Below are positions 7,948-16,528 of a DNA stretch of 54,070 bases, one piece after another. Source of the DNA: an uncultured Senegalimassilia sp. (GTDB lineage: Bacteria > Actinomycetota > Coriobacteriia > Coriobacteriales > Eggerthellaceae); contig NZ_CABQJR010000016.1 in the NCBI RefSeq assembly GCF_902464545.1, positions 1 through 54,070 on the forward strand, read 5' to 3'. The notes beneath the pieces are model-generated. The model was given only the letters and a program-made list of their open reading frames with translations, searched no databases and was not told the DNA's origin. Numbering within the stretch: the stretch's first letter is position 1; each line of letters begins with the position of its first letter. Both the position numbers and the translations under genes were made by a program.

Positions 7948-9048
7948 TTGGATTTCCTCAACAGCAAAAAGGGCTTGGCCCTGGTCGGCGTGCTGGTCGG
8001 CCTTGGAATGGCGCTTCTGGCCTTCTCCGGTAACCCCGCCAACATGGCCATGTGCGCCGCGTGCTTCATCCGCGACATGGCGGGCTCCATGAAGCTGCAG
8101 ACCACCGAGACGGTGCAGTACTTCCGCCCCGAGATCGTCGGCCTGGTCGTCGGCTCGTTCCTGATCGCCCTGGCCACGCGCGAGTATCGCTCCACGGCGG
8201 GCTCTTCCCCCATGACCCGATTCGTCCTGGGCTTCATCATGATGATCGGCGCCCTCATCTTCCTGGGCTGCCCGCTTCGCATGGTGCTGCGCATGGCCGC
8301 CGGCGACCTGAACGCCTGGGTCGGCCTCATCGGCTTCGTCCTGGGCGTCGCCACGGGCACGTTCTTCCTGAAGAAGGGCTACTCCCTGGGCCGCGAGCAT
8401 GACACGAACAAGACGGCCGGCGCCGTTCTGCCCGTGCTGCTGATCATCGGCCTGTGCATCAGCGTCTTCGCCGGCGTCTTCGCCGTCAGCCAGGCCGGCC
8501 CGGGTTCCAAGCACGCTCCCGTGCTCATTGCCCTGGTGACCGCCCTTGTCATCGGCGCCCTGGCGCAGAAGGTCCGCATCTGCTTCGCCGGCTCCGTCCG
8601 CAACATCTTCCTCATGCGCGACTTCGACCTGATGCTGCCCATCGCCGGCCTGTTTGTGGTCATGGTGGTGTTCAACCTGGCCACTGGCGGCTTCAAGCTC
8701 AGCTTCGACGGCCAGCCCATCGCCCACTCCCAGCACCTGTGGAACATCCTGGGCCTGTATGCCGTGGGCTTCGGCGCCACGCTGGCCGGCGGCTGCCCGC
8801 TGCGCCAGATGACGCTTGCCGGCCAGGGCTCCTGCGACGCCGCCGTCACCTTCGTCGGCATGCTCATCGGCGCTGCCTTCGCCCACAACTTCGGCCTGGC
8901 GGGCGTTGCCGCCTCCGCTGCAACCGCCGAGAAGGCCGCCGTCCTGGGCGGTCCGAGCGTTGCGGGCCAGATCGTGCTCGTGTGTTGCATCGTGGTGCTG
9001 TTCATCATCGCCATCGTGAACGTGCGCAAGCAGAAGAACGCCGCGTAG
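7948..9048 (+). CDS. yedE: YedE-family selenium-metabolism membrane protein
   Basis: A 366-residue membrane protein with about nine to ten hydrophobic segments, of the YeeE/YedE transporter family found beside selenium genes; it is thought to move a selenium compound across the membrane. Cysteine-containing motifs typical of the family are present (MCAACFIRDMAGS near the N-terminus, LGCPLRMVLRM, AGGCPLRQMTLAGQG). I prefer the TTG at 7948: the protein then begins MDFLNSKKG like its relatives, and the bases before it (AAGGGACTTCC) nearly match those before the next gene (AAAGGACTTCCA). The alternative ATG at 7909 has GGAGG at the right distance and would add 13 residues. First gene of a three-gene operon with a TusA-like protein and a DUF3343 protein. 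Family assignment is firm; the selenium substrate is not proven. Confidence 0.87.
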   Translation: MDFLNSKKGLALVGVLVGLGMALLAFSGNPANMAMCAACFIRDMAGSMKLQTTETVQYFRPEIVGLVVGSFLIALATREYRSTAGSSPMTRFVLGFIMMIGALIFLGCPLRMVLRMAAGDLNAWVGLIGFVLGVATGTFFLKKGYSLGREHDTNKTAGAVLPVLLIIGLCISVFAGVFAVSQAGPGSKHAPVLIALVTALVIGALAQKVRICFAGSVRNIFLMRDFDLMLPIAGLFVVMVVFNLATGGFKLSFDGQPIAHSQHLWNILGLYAVGFGATLAGGCPLRQMTLAGQGSCDAAVTFVGMLIGAAFAHNFGLAGVAASAATAEKAAVLGGPSVAGQIVLVCCIVVLFIIAIVNVRKQKNAA

Positions 9049-9099
9049 CGTATAAGCTGCAAGCGTATTTCCCCAGTTCATTTACCGAAAGGACTTCCA

Positions 9100-9306
9100 A
9101 TGATCGAAGTTGACGCCCGAGGGCTCTCCTGTCCCGAACCGGTCATCCTGACCATGAACGCCATGAAGAAGGGCGGCTCCGAGCCCATCAAGGTGACGGT
9201 GAGCAACACCGTGGCGCGCGATAACATCTGCTCGCTGGCGAAGAAGCGCAAGCGCACGGCGACGGCGCAGCGCGTCGGCGACGATTTCGTGATCGAGATC
9301 GCCTAA
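9100..9306 (+). CDS. yedF: TusA/YedF-like sulfur or selenium carrier protein
   Basis: A 68-residue SirA/TusA-family protein. The signature ARGLSCPEPV holds the CPxP cysteine (residue 11) that carries a persulfide or perselenide in this family. The start has AAAGG at a good distance. Its place between yedE and a DUF3343 gene points to selenium trafficking rather than tRNA thiolation. It is single-domain; larger YedF proteins carry a further C-terminal domain that is absent here. Confidence 0.85.
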   Translation: MIEVDARGLSCPEPVILTMNAMKKGGSEPIKVTVSNTVARDNICSLAKKRKRTATAQRVGDDFVIEIA

Positions 9307-9309
9307 CCC

Positions 9310-9549
9310 ATGGCGCGGCGGAAGGTGAAGACGGCGGTGGCGTCGTTCCATACCACCACTGACGCGCTCGCCTTCAAGCAGGCGGCCGCAGGCGAGGGCC
9401 TTCGCGGCCGCCTTGCGCCCATTCCGCGGCAGCTTTCCGCGGGTTGCGGCATGGCGTGGCTCGAGCCCGAGGCTGCGGCGGAGCTGCTGGATTCGCTGGC
9501 GCAGCGCAGCGGCATCGAGCTCGAGCAGGCCGTCGTACTCGAGCTGTAA
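9310..9549 (+). CDS. DUF3343 family protein (putative Se/S carrier-like)
   Basis: A 79-residue protein that begins three bases after the stop of the TusA-like gene, so translation is probably coupled. DUF3343 proteins are short, usually sit next to yedE/yedF, and carry a conserved cysteine after a proline-rich turn; here that would be IPRQLSAGCGMA. The function is not established beyond this association. Last gene of the operon, followed by a strong terminator. Confidence 0.75.
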   Translation: MARRKVKTAVASFHTTTDALAFKQAAAGEGLRGRLAPIPRQLSAGCGMAWLEPEAAAELLDSLAQRSGIELEQAVVLEL

Positions 9550-9580
9550 GCCTCACGTGCCTATATCTATAACGCGTCGA

Positions 9581-9621
9581 AGGGGCGTGCTTCCGTGTGT
9601 GCGGGAGCACGCCCCTTTTTT
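9581..9621 (+). terminator. Rho-independent terminator of the selenium operon
   Basis: Perfect 11-bp stem (AGGGGCGTGCT at 9581-9591 with 9606-9616) followed by six Ts. Nothing gene-like is seen between it and the next gene at 9884. Confidence 0.9.
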
Positions 9622-9883
9622 GCGTTCGCAGTTTTCGGGCTGGATGCCGGGCTTGCCTTGCGCGGTTGTCGTCTTCCGAGCGCTGTTTTGCGTTTGCCAT
9701 CTTCGCCTCTATCCGCCCCCTCGCAGCGCCCCTATGGCGCGCCCTTTCCCTTCTCCGCCTTCGTACCAGCCGCCGTGCTCGGCCCGCCGTGTCGCCGCCC
9801 GCCGTGGCGCGCCTGCGACCGTTGGCGTACAATCGCTCGAAACGGCGGCAAGCCGCGTTCGCAACCATGAAGAAGGGGGCATC

Positions 9884-10795
9884 ATGCAGATCATCACCGA
9901 TCAGGTTTACGAATTCTCCAAGGACAACAAGCCTTGCGCCACGGCAAAGCCTGGCGAGGTGCTGCAGTTCAACACGCAGGATTGCTTCAGCAACCGCATT
10001 CCCGACGAGAACACCACCATGGCCGACCTGGATTACACCTACGGCTTCGCCAATCCCGCGGCGGGTCCCGTTTACATCGAAGGCGCCGAGCCCGGCGACG
10101 TGCTGGTGGTCGACATCTACGAGGTGAAGGTGGCCGACGAGGGCACCATCGCCACCGACGACCATTGCGGCCCGCTGTTCGAGACCACCGGCTACCGCAC
10201 CAAGAAGATCCCCATCAAGGACGGCATGGCAACGTTCAACCAGGTCGGCTTCCCGATCAACCCCATGATCGGCGTCATCGGCACCGCGCCGTCCGGCCCC
10301 GACGTCATCGACGGCTTCGTGGGCAGCCACGGCGGCAACATGGACAACAAGAAGATCACCAAGGGCACGCGCCTGTACTTCCCCGTGCGCGTCCCTGGCG
10401 CGCTTCTGCAGATGGGCGACGTGCACGCCACCATGGGCGACGCCGAGCTCTGCGGCACCGGCATCGAGATCCCCGCTGAAATCACCGTGCGCGTGCAGCT
10501 GGTGAAAGATTTCGAGCTCAACTGGCCGGTGCTCGAGACCTTCGGCCCCGACGGCAAGTGGTACGTGAACTGCAGCGGCACCCACTATGAGCAGGCCCTC
10601 ATGAACGGCTCGAAGGAGCTGCAGCGTCTGCTGATGCGCGTCACCGGTTGGGATGCCGTGGAAACCTACATGTACATGTCCGTGCAAAGCGACGTCGAGG
10701 TGAGCCAGGGCTGCGAGCCGTGCGAGGTCGACGTGTCGCTGCGCATCGGGACGCCGAAGCTGTCCGAGTTCCCCGTTTTGATCCCGCAGCCGTAA
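9884..10795 (+). CDS. Acetamidase/formamidase family protein
   Basis: A 303-residue member of the FmdA/AmdA family, cytoplasmic amidohydrolases that release ammonia from formamide or acetamide. Family features include GAEPGDVLVVDI, the metal-site region DDHCGPLF, and SHGGNMDNKKI followed by VHATMGDAELCGTGIEI. The ATG at 9884 is preceded by AAGAAGGGGG; the frame is open further upstream but through non-conserved GC-rich sequence that overlaps the preceding terminator. The gene is monocistronic, with a terminator far downstream (11041). The true substrate may be another small amide; an ammonia-releasing role would fit the arginine catabolism further on. Confidence 0.88.
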   Translation: MQIITDQVYEFSKDNKPCATAKPGEVLQFNTQDCFSNRIPDENTTMADLDYTYGFANPAAGPVYIEGAEPGDVLVVDIYEVKVADEGTIATDDHCGPLFETTGYRTKKIPIKDGMATFNQVGFPINPMIGVIGTAPSGPDVIDGFVGSHGGNMDNKKITKGTRLYFPVRVPGALLQMGDVHATMGDAELCGTGIEIPAEITVRVQLVKDFELNWPVLETFGPDGKWYVNCSGTHYEQALMNGSKELQRLLMRVTGWDAVETYMYMSVQSDVEVSQGCEPCEVDVSLRIGTPKLSEFPVLIPQP

Positions 10796-11040
10796 GGTCG
10801 TTCAGCCGCAGGTCCCGCAACCGTAGGCGCCGGCTGGTCGGTTTGCGGGCTGCGACGATCGTTTGCGGCGTCGGGGCGCAATCCGGTCAAACGGCAAGGC
10901 CTGGCCGGATTGCGCTGCGCAACGAGCGAAACCCAATGCGTTCGCGCAACCGTTTATCGCCGTAAACCTACCGTTCGCCTTAGTTAGCAGACGTGAAAAT
11001 ACACGCCTGTCTCGCTGCTGTTGATTTCGGAATCTCATGC

Positions 11041-11077
11041 AAAATGCCCGGTTTCCCCAGGAAATCGGGCATTTTTT
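11041..11077 (+). terminator. Rho-independent terminator
   Basis: AAAATGCCCG at 11041 pairs with CGGGCATTTT after a further 6-bp inner stem and 3-base loop, then a T-run. It is 245 bp after the amidase stop; the sequence between (10796-11040) shows no gene. Confidence 0.85.
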
Positions 11078-11162
11078 GCGTCTTGGACACGTATAGGGCC
11101 GCCTTTCAACGCCAAAATCATGCACGACGGCGCTAGGAATTGCCATATCCACTCTACTCCTG

Positions 11163-11182
11163 CGCTTTAACGTGCTAAAGTA
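11163..11182 (+). promoter_or_regulatory. 20-bp element shared with the Nramp-type gene (putative promoter)
   Basis: CGCTTTAACGTGCTAAAGTA differs at only two positions from 40520-40539 upstream of the Nramp-type transporter. It includes TGCTAAAGT, an extended -10 pattern, and an inverted CTTTA/TAAAG. It lies 82 bp before the permease start. Confidence 0.5.
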
Positions 11183-11264
11183 CGGGCTATTGCGTAGAGC
11201 CGGGAATCGCGCTTCTGGCCCTGCGCAATGCTTGTTTTCCCCGCAAGAAAGAGAGGAAAGGGAA

Positions 11265-12665
11265 ATGGCAGAGCAAAAAGCTCCGGCGAAGGGTAACGCC
11301 GGGGACAACATCGAGCAGTTCGGCTATAAGCAGGAGCTGCGCCGCGGGATGAGCCTTTGGGACGTGGTGATGTACGGCGTCCTGTTCATGGTTATCATCG
11401 CCCCGCAATCCATCTTCGGTTCCATTCAGCTGAACAGCCACGGCATGACGCCGCTGGTCTACATCATCGGCTTCGTGGCCATCATGTTCACCGCCATGAG
11501 CTACATGCGCATGTCCGGCCGCTTCCCGATCGCCGGCTCCGTGTACTCCTACGTGCAGCGCGGCATCAACCCGCACGTGGGCTTCATCGCCGGCTGGCTG
11601 ATCCTGCTGGACTACATCCTGGTTCCGTCCCTGCTCATCGTCATGGTCATGAACTGGGGCACCGCTCTGATCCCCAACAGCCCGGCATGGCTGTGGGCTG
11701 TGGTCTTCATCGCCTTCAACACGTTCGTGAACATCCGCGGCATCCAGATGAGCCGCGGCGTTGACTGGGTCATCTTCGTCATCGAGGTCCTGGCCGTCAT
11801 CGCGTTCATCGCGCTCGGCTGCAACTTCATCATGGGCGGCGGCGGCGCCGGTGCCTTCGTGCTCGACCCGATCTATCAGGAAGGCCAGGTCGACGCCCAC
11901 TTCATCGCTGCCGGCATCTCGCTGGCCGCGCTTTCCTTCCTGGGCTTCGACGGTATGTCCACCCTGGCTGAGGAAACCCACGAGCCCGAGAAGAACATCG
12001 GTCGCGGCATCCTGATCGCCCTGTGCGCCATCATCGTCGTGTTCGTCGCTCAGACCTACATCGCCGCCATCGTGCAGCCCGACTGGGCCAACACCGACCC
12101 CGACATGGGCTTCTTCGATTCCGTCATGCTGGTGGGCGGCCCGGTCTTCTACAAGATCATGCTGGTCATCAACATCATCGCCATCGGCATCGCCAACATC
12201 ATGAACGCCCAGATGGCCTCCTCGCGCCTGCTGTTCTCCATGGGCCGCGACGGCGTTATCCCGAAGGTATTCGGTAAGGTCCACCCGAAGTATCAGACCC
12301 CCTGGTTCTCCGCCGTGTTCCTGGGCGTGGTCACCCTGTGCTTGTCCATCCCCATGGGCGACAAGATGACCCAGCTCGCCGGCCTGGTGAACTTCGGCGC
12401 CCTGGCCTCGTTCATCCTGCTGAACTTCGCCGTGTTCCTGTTCTTCTTCATCCGCGAGAAGAAGCGCAACACCTTCGGCGACATCGTGAAGTACCTGATC
12501 TGCCCCTGGATCGGCATCGGCATCCTGGTGTACGTGTTCACCGGCTTCGAGACGATGACCTACATCGTCGGCGTCGTGTGGCTGATCATCGGCCTGATCG
12601 TCGGCGCCGTGAAGTCCAAGGGCTTCAAGGAGGTCCCCGAGGCGTTCAAGCACCTCGAGGTGTAG
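11265..12665 (+). CDS. APC-superfamily amino acid/amine permease
   Basis: A 466-residue inner-membrane transporter with about twelve hydrophobic segments, a short charged N-terminus, and the APC hallmark in the first helices (GVLFMVIIAPQSIFGSIQ, then MSGRFPIAGSVYSYVQRGIN). It resembles the putrescine/amino-acid importer branch (PuuP-like), but the substrate cannot be assigned. The ATG at 11265 has GAGAGGAAAGGG upstream; an ATG at 11172 would lie within the putative promoter. A terminator hairpin lies ~90 bp downstream. Confidence 0.88.
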   Translation: MAEQKAPAKGNAGDNIEQFGYKQELRRGMSLWDVVMYGVLFMVIIAPQSIFGSIQLNSHGMTPLVYIIGFVAIMFTAMSYMRMSGRFPIAGSVYSYVQRGINPHVGFIAGWLILLDYILVPSLLIVMVMNWGTALIPNSPAWLWAVVFIAFNTFVNIRGIQMSRGVDWVIFVIEVLAVIAFIALGCNFIMGGGGAGAFVLDPIYQEGQVDAHFIAAGISLAALSFLGFDGMSTLAEETHEPEKNIGRGILIALCAIIVVFVAQTYIAAIVQPDWANTDPDMGFFDSVMLVGGPVFYKIMLVINIIAIGIANIMNAQMASSRLLFSMGRDGVIPKVFGKVHPKYQTPWFSAVFLGVVTLCLSIPMGDKMTQLAGLVNFGALASFILLNFAVFLFFFIREKKRNTFGDIVKYLICPWIGIGILVYVFTGFETMTYIVGVVWLIIGLIVGAVKSKGFKEVPEAFKHLEV

Positions 12666-12757
12666 CCGGCGTCTCCCGCTTGCGCGTAGGGCGGTTGCCC
12701 GCCGCGTTCGCGAAACGTTACAACATGGCAACGCCGTTTGCGCGAGCGGCGTTTGCG

Positions 12758-12787
12758 GAAGCCCTGCGGCGATTGCCGCGGGGCTTC
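12758..12787 (+). terminator. Terminator-like hairpin after the APC permease
   Basis: GAAGCCC-T-GCGGC pairs with GCCGC-G-GGGCTTC around GATT (13 bp including a G-U). The following bases are only moderately T-rich. Confidence 0.65.
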
Positions 12788-12788
12788 T

Positions 12789-12797
12789 TGCTATACT
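12789..12797 (+). promoter_or_regulatory. Extended -10 promoter, probably for the universal stress gene
   Basis: TGCTATACT directly after the preceding terminator. No good -35 is visible. The next gene starts ~200 bp downstream; no other gene is evident in between. Confidence 0.45.
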
Positions 12798-12999
12798 GGG
12801 GATAAAGCCTGATGGGGAAGGGTCCGTGGCCCTTGCGCGTTGAGCTGCTTCAGCAGCTCGCGGAACACGTGCGACACGCGGGGATGCGGATGCGAGGTTG
12901 CCGGGGGTGTGCGGCCGTCGGCGTCGCGTTCGGTGCTCGTCGCAACGCGCTGCGCCGCCTTGCCTTGCCAGGTTCAACCGGTGAAAGAAGGGGGTTGCA

Positions 13000-13488
13000 A
13001 TGCTCTACGATGCCGTTATGGTCCCGTTCGATGGGTCCGATTCCGCTTGTGCGGCGCTTGACGAGGCCGTGCGCTTCGCGAAGGAGGACGCCGGGCTTGC
13101 ACTGCACGTCGTCCAGATCGTCGACCTGGAGCGAACCGCCGTGGCAAAGCTCGAGGCTCGTGGTGTGGATTTGACCGAAAGCGTCGTCCCCATGGGCATG
13201 CAAGAAGCCATGGAGGAGGCGACGGAGGAGGCATCCGAGCGCCTGCATGCGCAGGTCGACGGGGTGATCCGCCCGCTCATGAACGAGAAGCGCGTCTGCC
13301 TGCTGCCCGAGGTGCACCCGGGCGACCAAATCGTGAAGTACGCGCAGGAGAACGGCTGCGGACTCATCATCATGGGCAGCCGCGGTTTGGGCGCTCTGCG
13401 CGGCATGCTGGGCAGCGTGAGCAGCTATGTGCTGCGCGAGGCCCAGGTCCCCGTGCTGGTGGTGAAAGCCCCCGAGGACGAGGAGTAG
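13000..13488 (+). CDS. Universal stress protein (UspA family, ATP-binding type)
   Basis: A 162-residue single-domain Usp protein. It starts with the usual strand and turn (AVMVPFDGSDSACAALDEA) and has the ATP-binding signature G-2x-G-9x-G-(S/T) as GSRGLGALRGMLGSVSSYVL. Members bind ATP and help cells survive stress or starvation; no enzymatic role is implied. It has GAAAGAAGGGGG upstream of the ATG. It stands alone between a permease gene and a tRNA. Confidence 0.92.
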   Translation: MLYDAVMVPFDGSDSACAALDEAVRFAKEDAGLALHVVQIVDLERTAVAKLEARGVDLTESVVPMGMQEAMEEATEEASERLHAQVDGVIRPLMNEKRVCLLPEVHPGDQIVKYAQENGCGLIIMGSRGLGALRGMLGSVSSYVLREAQVPVLVVKAPEDEE

Positions 13489-13687
13489 GCGGCGAAGCTG
13501 TGCGCCGGGGCGGTTCCTGGGCGCGATGGTCTCGGCTCTAGGGAGCGCCCTCTGCGGCTCTCGGGTGTGACGGCTGCAGCGGTTGAGCGCGCGCCCATGC
13601 GGCCCCTGAGGGCTGCAACGCCATGATGCGAGCCTATGGAGAAACGGCGAATGCCCACTCGTTCGCCCGAAAAGTTGCATTTGCCCC

Positions 13688-13716
13688 TTGCGAAACGGCA
13701 GGCTCTTCGGTATAGT
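13688..13716 (+). promoter_or_regulatory. Promoter of tRNA-Thr
   Basis: TTGCGA (13688-13693) and TATAGT (13711-13716) are 17 bases apart, 30 bp upstream of the tRNA. Confidence 0.75.
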
Positions 13717-13745
13717 TCATATTCGCGCTTCGCAAGAAGCCGTGT

Positions 13746-13821
13746 GCCAACGTGGCTCAGCTGGTAGAGCAGCGCTCTCGTAAAGCGCAGGTCACCGGTT
13801 CGAATCCGGTCGTTGGCTCCA
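13746..13821 (+). tRNA. tRNA-Thr (CGT)
   Basis: A 76-nt cloverleaf; acceptor GCCAACG pairs with CGTTGGC, the anticodon stem GCGCT/AGCGC encloses CTCGTAA (anticodon CGT), the T-loop is TTCGAAT, and CCA is encoded. Confidence 0.96.
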
Positions 13822-13831
13822 CGAATGTACG

Positions 13832-13869
13832 CGGGCCGGGCAGAAATGTCCGGCCCGTTTTCTTTTTCT
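13832..13869 (+). terminator. Terminator of tRNA-Thr
   Basis: CGGGCCGG stem closing on CCGGCCCG, followed by TTTTCTTTTT, right after the tRNA. Confidence 0.9.
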
Positions 13870-13885
13870 CGAAATCACTCCCAAA

Positions 13886-13944
13886 TAAAAAGCGCGGTGC
13901 CGGTCCCATGCGATTTCCTCGCACAGGGCCGGCACCGCGCTTTT
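13886..13944 (-). terminator. Long terminator hairpin after murT-gatD
   Basis: AAAAGCGCGGTGCCGG and its complement form a stem of at least 16 bp around an ~18-base loop; on the minus strand the stem is followed by TTTTTATTTG. It lies ~120 bp after the murT-gatD stop and can act on both strands. Confidence 0.85.
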
Positions 13945-14064
13945 GCGCTCGCTCGCAGGTCGGGGCGCTTCGGCGCTCGCTCACGTTCGCCTTCAGCCTG
14001 ACGGCCTTCGCGTTCGCCAGCGGGCTTAGATGATTTCGCGCCCGCCCGCATCGGCAATCCGCCG

Positions 14065-16290
14065 CTACTTGGCTCCCAGCTTGTCGCACATGAAGGCGTT
14101 CGCGGCCTTCTCCGGTGCATCGTCGAGCGGAGTCAGCTCAACTAGGGGCTGTCCGGTTCGCTTGGCGTTGCGCTCAAGCGCGCGGGCCAACAGCCAGTCC
14201 GCGATCTGCGGGTTCTTCGCCAGAAGCGGGCCGTGCAGGTACGTGCCCAGCACGTTCTTGTAGCGCACGCCGTCCTGCTTGGTCTCCTCGTTGTTGCCCA
14301 GGCCCGTGTTCGAGACAACGGTGCCGAACGGCTCCACGCCCTCGTCGAGGTAGGTGCGGCCTGCGTGGTTCTCGTAGCCCACCACGGGCTCGTCGGCCAA
14401 GGGGCTGCGCAGCGCGATGTTGTTCACCAGTCGGTCGCCCGAGGTGCCGGGGCGTCCCGTGGTCATGCCCACCAGGCCCAGACCGGGCACCTTCTCGCCG
14501 TCCACCAGCCACTCGCGGCCCAGCATCTGGTAGCTGCCGCAAATGGCCAGCAGCGGGCCCATGTCCTGCACGTACGCGTCAAGCTGGTCGCGCATGGCCA
14601 CGATGTCGGCGCTGGCAAGCTTCTGCTCGCGGTCGGGGCTGCCGCCCATCATGATCAGGTCGACGCCGGAAAGGTCGATGGCGTCGCCGTGGTTCACGCG
14701 GCGGACCTCCGCGGGGATGCCGCGCCATGCCAGGCGCTGCTGCAGCACGCGCACGTTGCCGCCGTCGCCGTACAGGTTCAGCAGGTCGGGGAACAGGTGC
14801 GCGATGACCACGGGGCTTTGACCGTTCGCCGCATCCTCGCCGGCCGGCGCACTGCCGCCTTGGATTCCGAAATCGCGCGGCGCGGGCGCCTCTCCCGCGG
14901 CAGGCTCGACTTCGCCGCCTGCGGCCACGGCTGCGTCCAGCGCGGCCTTGCACCCCGGCAGCGACGTGTAGTTCGCGATGATGTACGCGCTCACCTCGCG
15001 CGGCTGCTGCGCGATGCGCTGCAGCAGATCGTCGGCGTTGTCAACGGTTTGGGCGTCTATGCCGGCGTACTTCAGGCGCACGGCCATGTCGCGCCCGCGG
15101 ATGCCTCCGGCGTATGCCGTCAGCGGGCCCGCCTGCGCCAGCTCCTCGAAGTCGATGTCCCACAGCCACGAAACGTCGCGTCCGTCGGCCTCCTTGTCGT
15201 TGATGAAGAAGGCCACCACCTTCGGCGCCTGGTCTTGCGCCACGATCTTGAGGTTCTGGTTGAAGCCGGTGGGGTTCTTCGCCAGGTTCAGCAGGACGCG
15301 GCGGCCGGCAAGGTCGTAGGTCTGCAGGCGTCCGTTTTGCGGGTCGAACGCATCGACGGCCTTCTGCAGCGCCTCGTTCGTACATCCCAGCAGGCTTGCG
15401 GCCACGCTCACCGCGGCCAGGTTGTACACCATATAGGCGCCGCTGAAGCGCGCCGTCACCGAGAACGCCCCTTCGCGCCCGGCATCGCCGGCGCCGGGCT
15501 TGGCAAGCGAGAACGCCAGCCCGTCAACTCCCAGCTGCACGTTTTCGGCGGCGAAGTCGAGCACAGGGCGCGCGAAGCCGCAGTTCGGGCAGCGCCATTC
15601 TCCCAGCTGGCCGTATTGGCGCCAGTCGTATTCGAACATGGTGGAGCAGTGCTGGCACATGGTGGCGTCGGAAACAGTGTTCTGCGCCAAGCCCATGCTC
15701 TCGGCCACGCCGAAGGCGATCGATCGTGTGCCCTCGCGGCCTGGCAGCTGCCCGGCGCGGTCGGCGATGGAGGCGCACAGCGGATCGTCGGCGTTGTATA
15801 CCAGCACGGTTTCAGGCGAGCTGCCCAGCGCCTTGACGATGCTGTCCTGGATGCGGTCGATCTCGCCGCAGCGGTCAAGCTGGTCGCGGAACAGGTTCAG
15901 CAGCACCACGTAGTTCGCGCGCAGCTGCGGCAGGATCTTCGCCAGCCACAGCTCGTCGCACTCGAACACGCCCCAGTCGGCCTTGCCGACGTGCAGCAGC
16001 GCCGTTGACACGCCCGAATCCAGGTTCGCGCCCGTGCGGTTGCAGACGACTCGCTGGCCCGACGTCTCAAGCACGTCGGCAAGCAGGTTGGAAACGGTGG
16101 TCTTGCCGTTGGTTCCCACCACGCAGACGCTTCCGCGCTCGAGCTTGCCGCGCAGGTGCGCGATAAGCTGCGGGTCCACGTACAGGGCCATTTTGCCCGG
16201 GAAGTTCGCGGCGGGGCGGTGGAACACGTTTTTCAAGCCCCAAGTGGAGACGCCGCTGACGGCGCGGGCGGCGGTGAATCTCAATCCCAT
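14065..16290 (-). CDS. murT-gatD: Fused MurT-GatD lipid II isoglutaminyl synthase
   Basis: A 741-residue fusion of two proteins that normally form the MurT/GatD heterodimer, which amidates D-isoglutamate of peptidoglycan lipid II using glutamine and ATP. Residues ~1-440 are MurT: Mur-ligase P-loop VVGTNGKTTVSN (about 59-65), a four-cysteine zinc ribbon (CQHC at 212/215, CPNC at 234/237), and the DUF1727 domain with LAKNPTGFNQNLKIV. A ~60-residue alanine/proline-rich linker leads to GatD, a CobB/CobQ-type glutamine amidotransferase with nucleophile Cys584 in AICGSYQMLG and His686 in TYLHGPLL. I chose the ATG at 16290 because GCGAGGAAACC precedes it and MurT relatives start there; the frame stays open to 16371. 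Divergent from the anion permease. Function is confident; fusion order MurT then GatD is clear and no frameshift is seen. Confidence 0.93.
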   Translation of the reverse strand: MGLRFTAARAVSGVSTWGLKNVFHRPAANFPGKMALYVDPQLIAHLRGKLERGSVCVVGTNGKTTVSNLLADVLETSGQRVVCNRTGANLDSGVSTALLHVGKADWGVFECDELWLAKILPQLRANYVVLLNLFRDQLDRCGEIDRIQDSIVKALGSSPETVLVYNADDPLCASIADRAGQLPGREGTRSIAFGVAESMGLAQNTVSDATMCQHCSTMFEYDWRQYGQLGEWRCPNCGFARPVLDFAAENVQLGVDGLAFSLAKPGAGDAGREGAFSVTARFSGAYMVYNLAAVSVAASLLGCTNEALQKAVDAFDPQNGRLQTYDLAGRRVLLNLAKNPTGFNQNLKIVAQDQAPKVVAFFINDKEADGRDVSWLWDIDFEELAQAGPLTAYAGGIRGRDMAVRLKYAGIDAQTVDNADDLLQRIAQQPREVSAYIIANYTSLPGCKAALDAAVAAGGEVEPAAGEAPAPRDFGIQGGSAPAGEDAANGQSPVVIAHLFPDLLNLYGDGGNVRVLQQRLAWRGIPAEVRRVNHGDAIDLSGVDLIMMGGSPDREQKLASADIVAMRDQLDAYVQDMGPLLAICGSYQMLGREWLVDGEKVPGLGLVGMTTGRPGTSGDRLVNNIALRSPLADEPVVGYENHAGRTYLDEGVEPFGTVVSNTGLGNNEETKQDGVRYKNVLGTYLHGPLLAKNPQIADWLLARALERNAKRTGQPLVELTPLDDAPEKAANAFMCDKLGAK

Positions 16291-16423
16291 GGTTTCCTCG
16301 CTTATCTTCGGAAATGCATGCGCCCAGTATATCCCGCGCTCGGGCGGTCGCCGCGCACTGCCGCCTTTCAACGTTAAAACACGAGAAACTTTCCCTCCGG
16401 ATCGGCACGGGGAAATGGGGTTT

Positions 16424-16432
16424 TGCTATAGT
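16424..16432 (+). promoter_or_regulatory. Extended -10 promoter for the permease
   Basis: TGCTATAGT in the divergent intergenic region, ~55 bp upstream of the short ORF that precedes the permease. Confidence 0.5.
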
Positions 16433-16486
16433 GGATTTTTGCGCGATCGTATAAGGGTTTCGCGCGTTTTGGAGAAAGAAGGACCC

Positions 16487-16528
16487 GTGGAAAACAACGA
16501 AACCAAGGCGGTGGGATATGGATACTAG
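16487..16528 (+). CDS. 13-codon upstream ORF overlapping the permease start
   Basis: GTG at 16487 follows AGAAGGA and encodes 13 residues (MENNETKAVGYGY) ending in TAG at 16526-16528, 11 bases inside the permease gene. The permease ATG itself has only a modest ribosome site within this ORF, so translation may be coupled. It could instead be a chance frame; the same 11-base overlap recurs at 31954 and 33636. Confidence 0.4.
   Translation: MENNETKAVGYGY

Noticed and set aside
7639..9081. Long minus-strand frame opposite yedE, and similar frames opposite the APC permease (11187-12977), pgi and the AGCS symporter
   Set aside because: They are shadows created by high-GC third positions; composition is His/Asp/Glu/Gly-rich nonsense and the opposite strand encodes recognised proteins.
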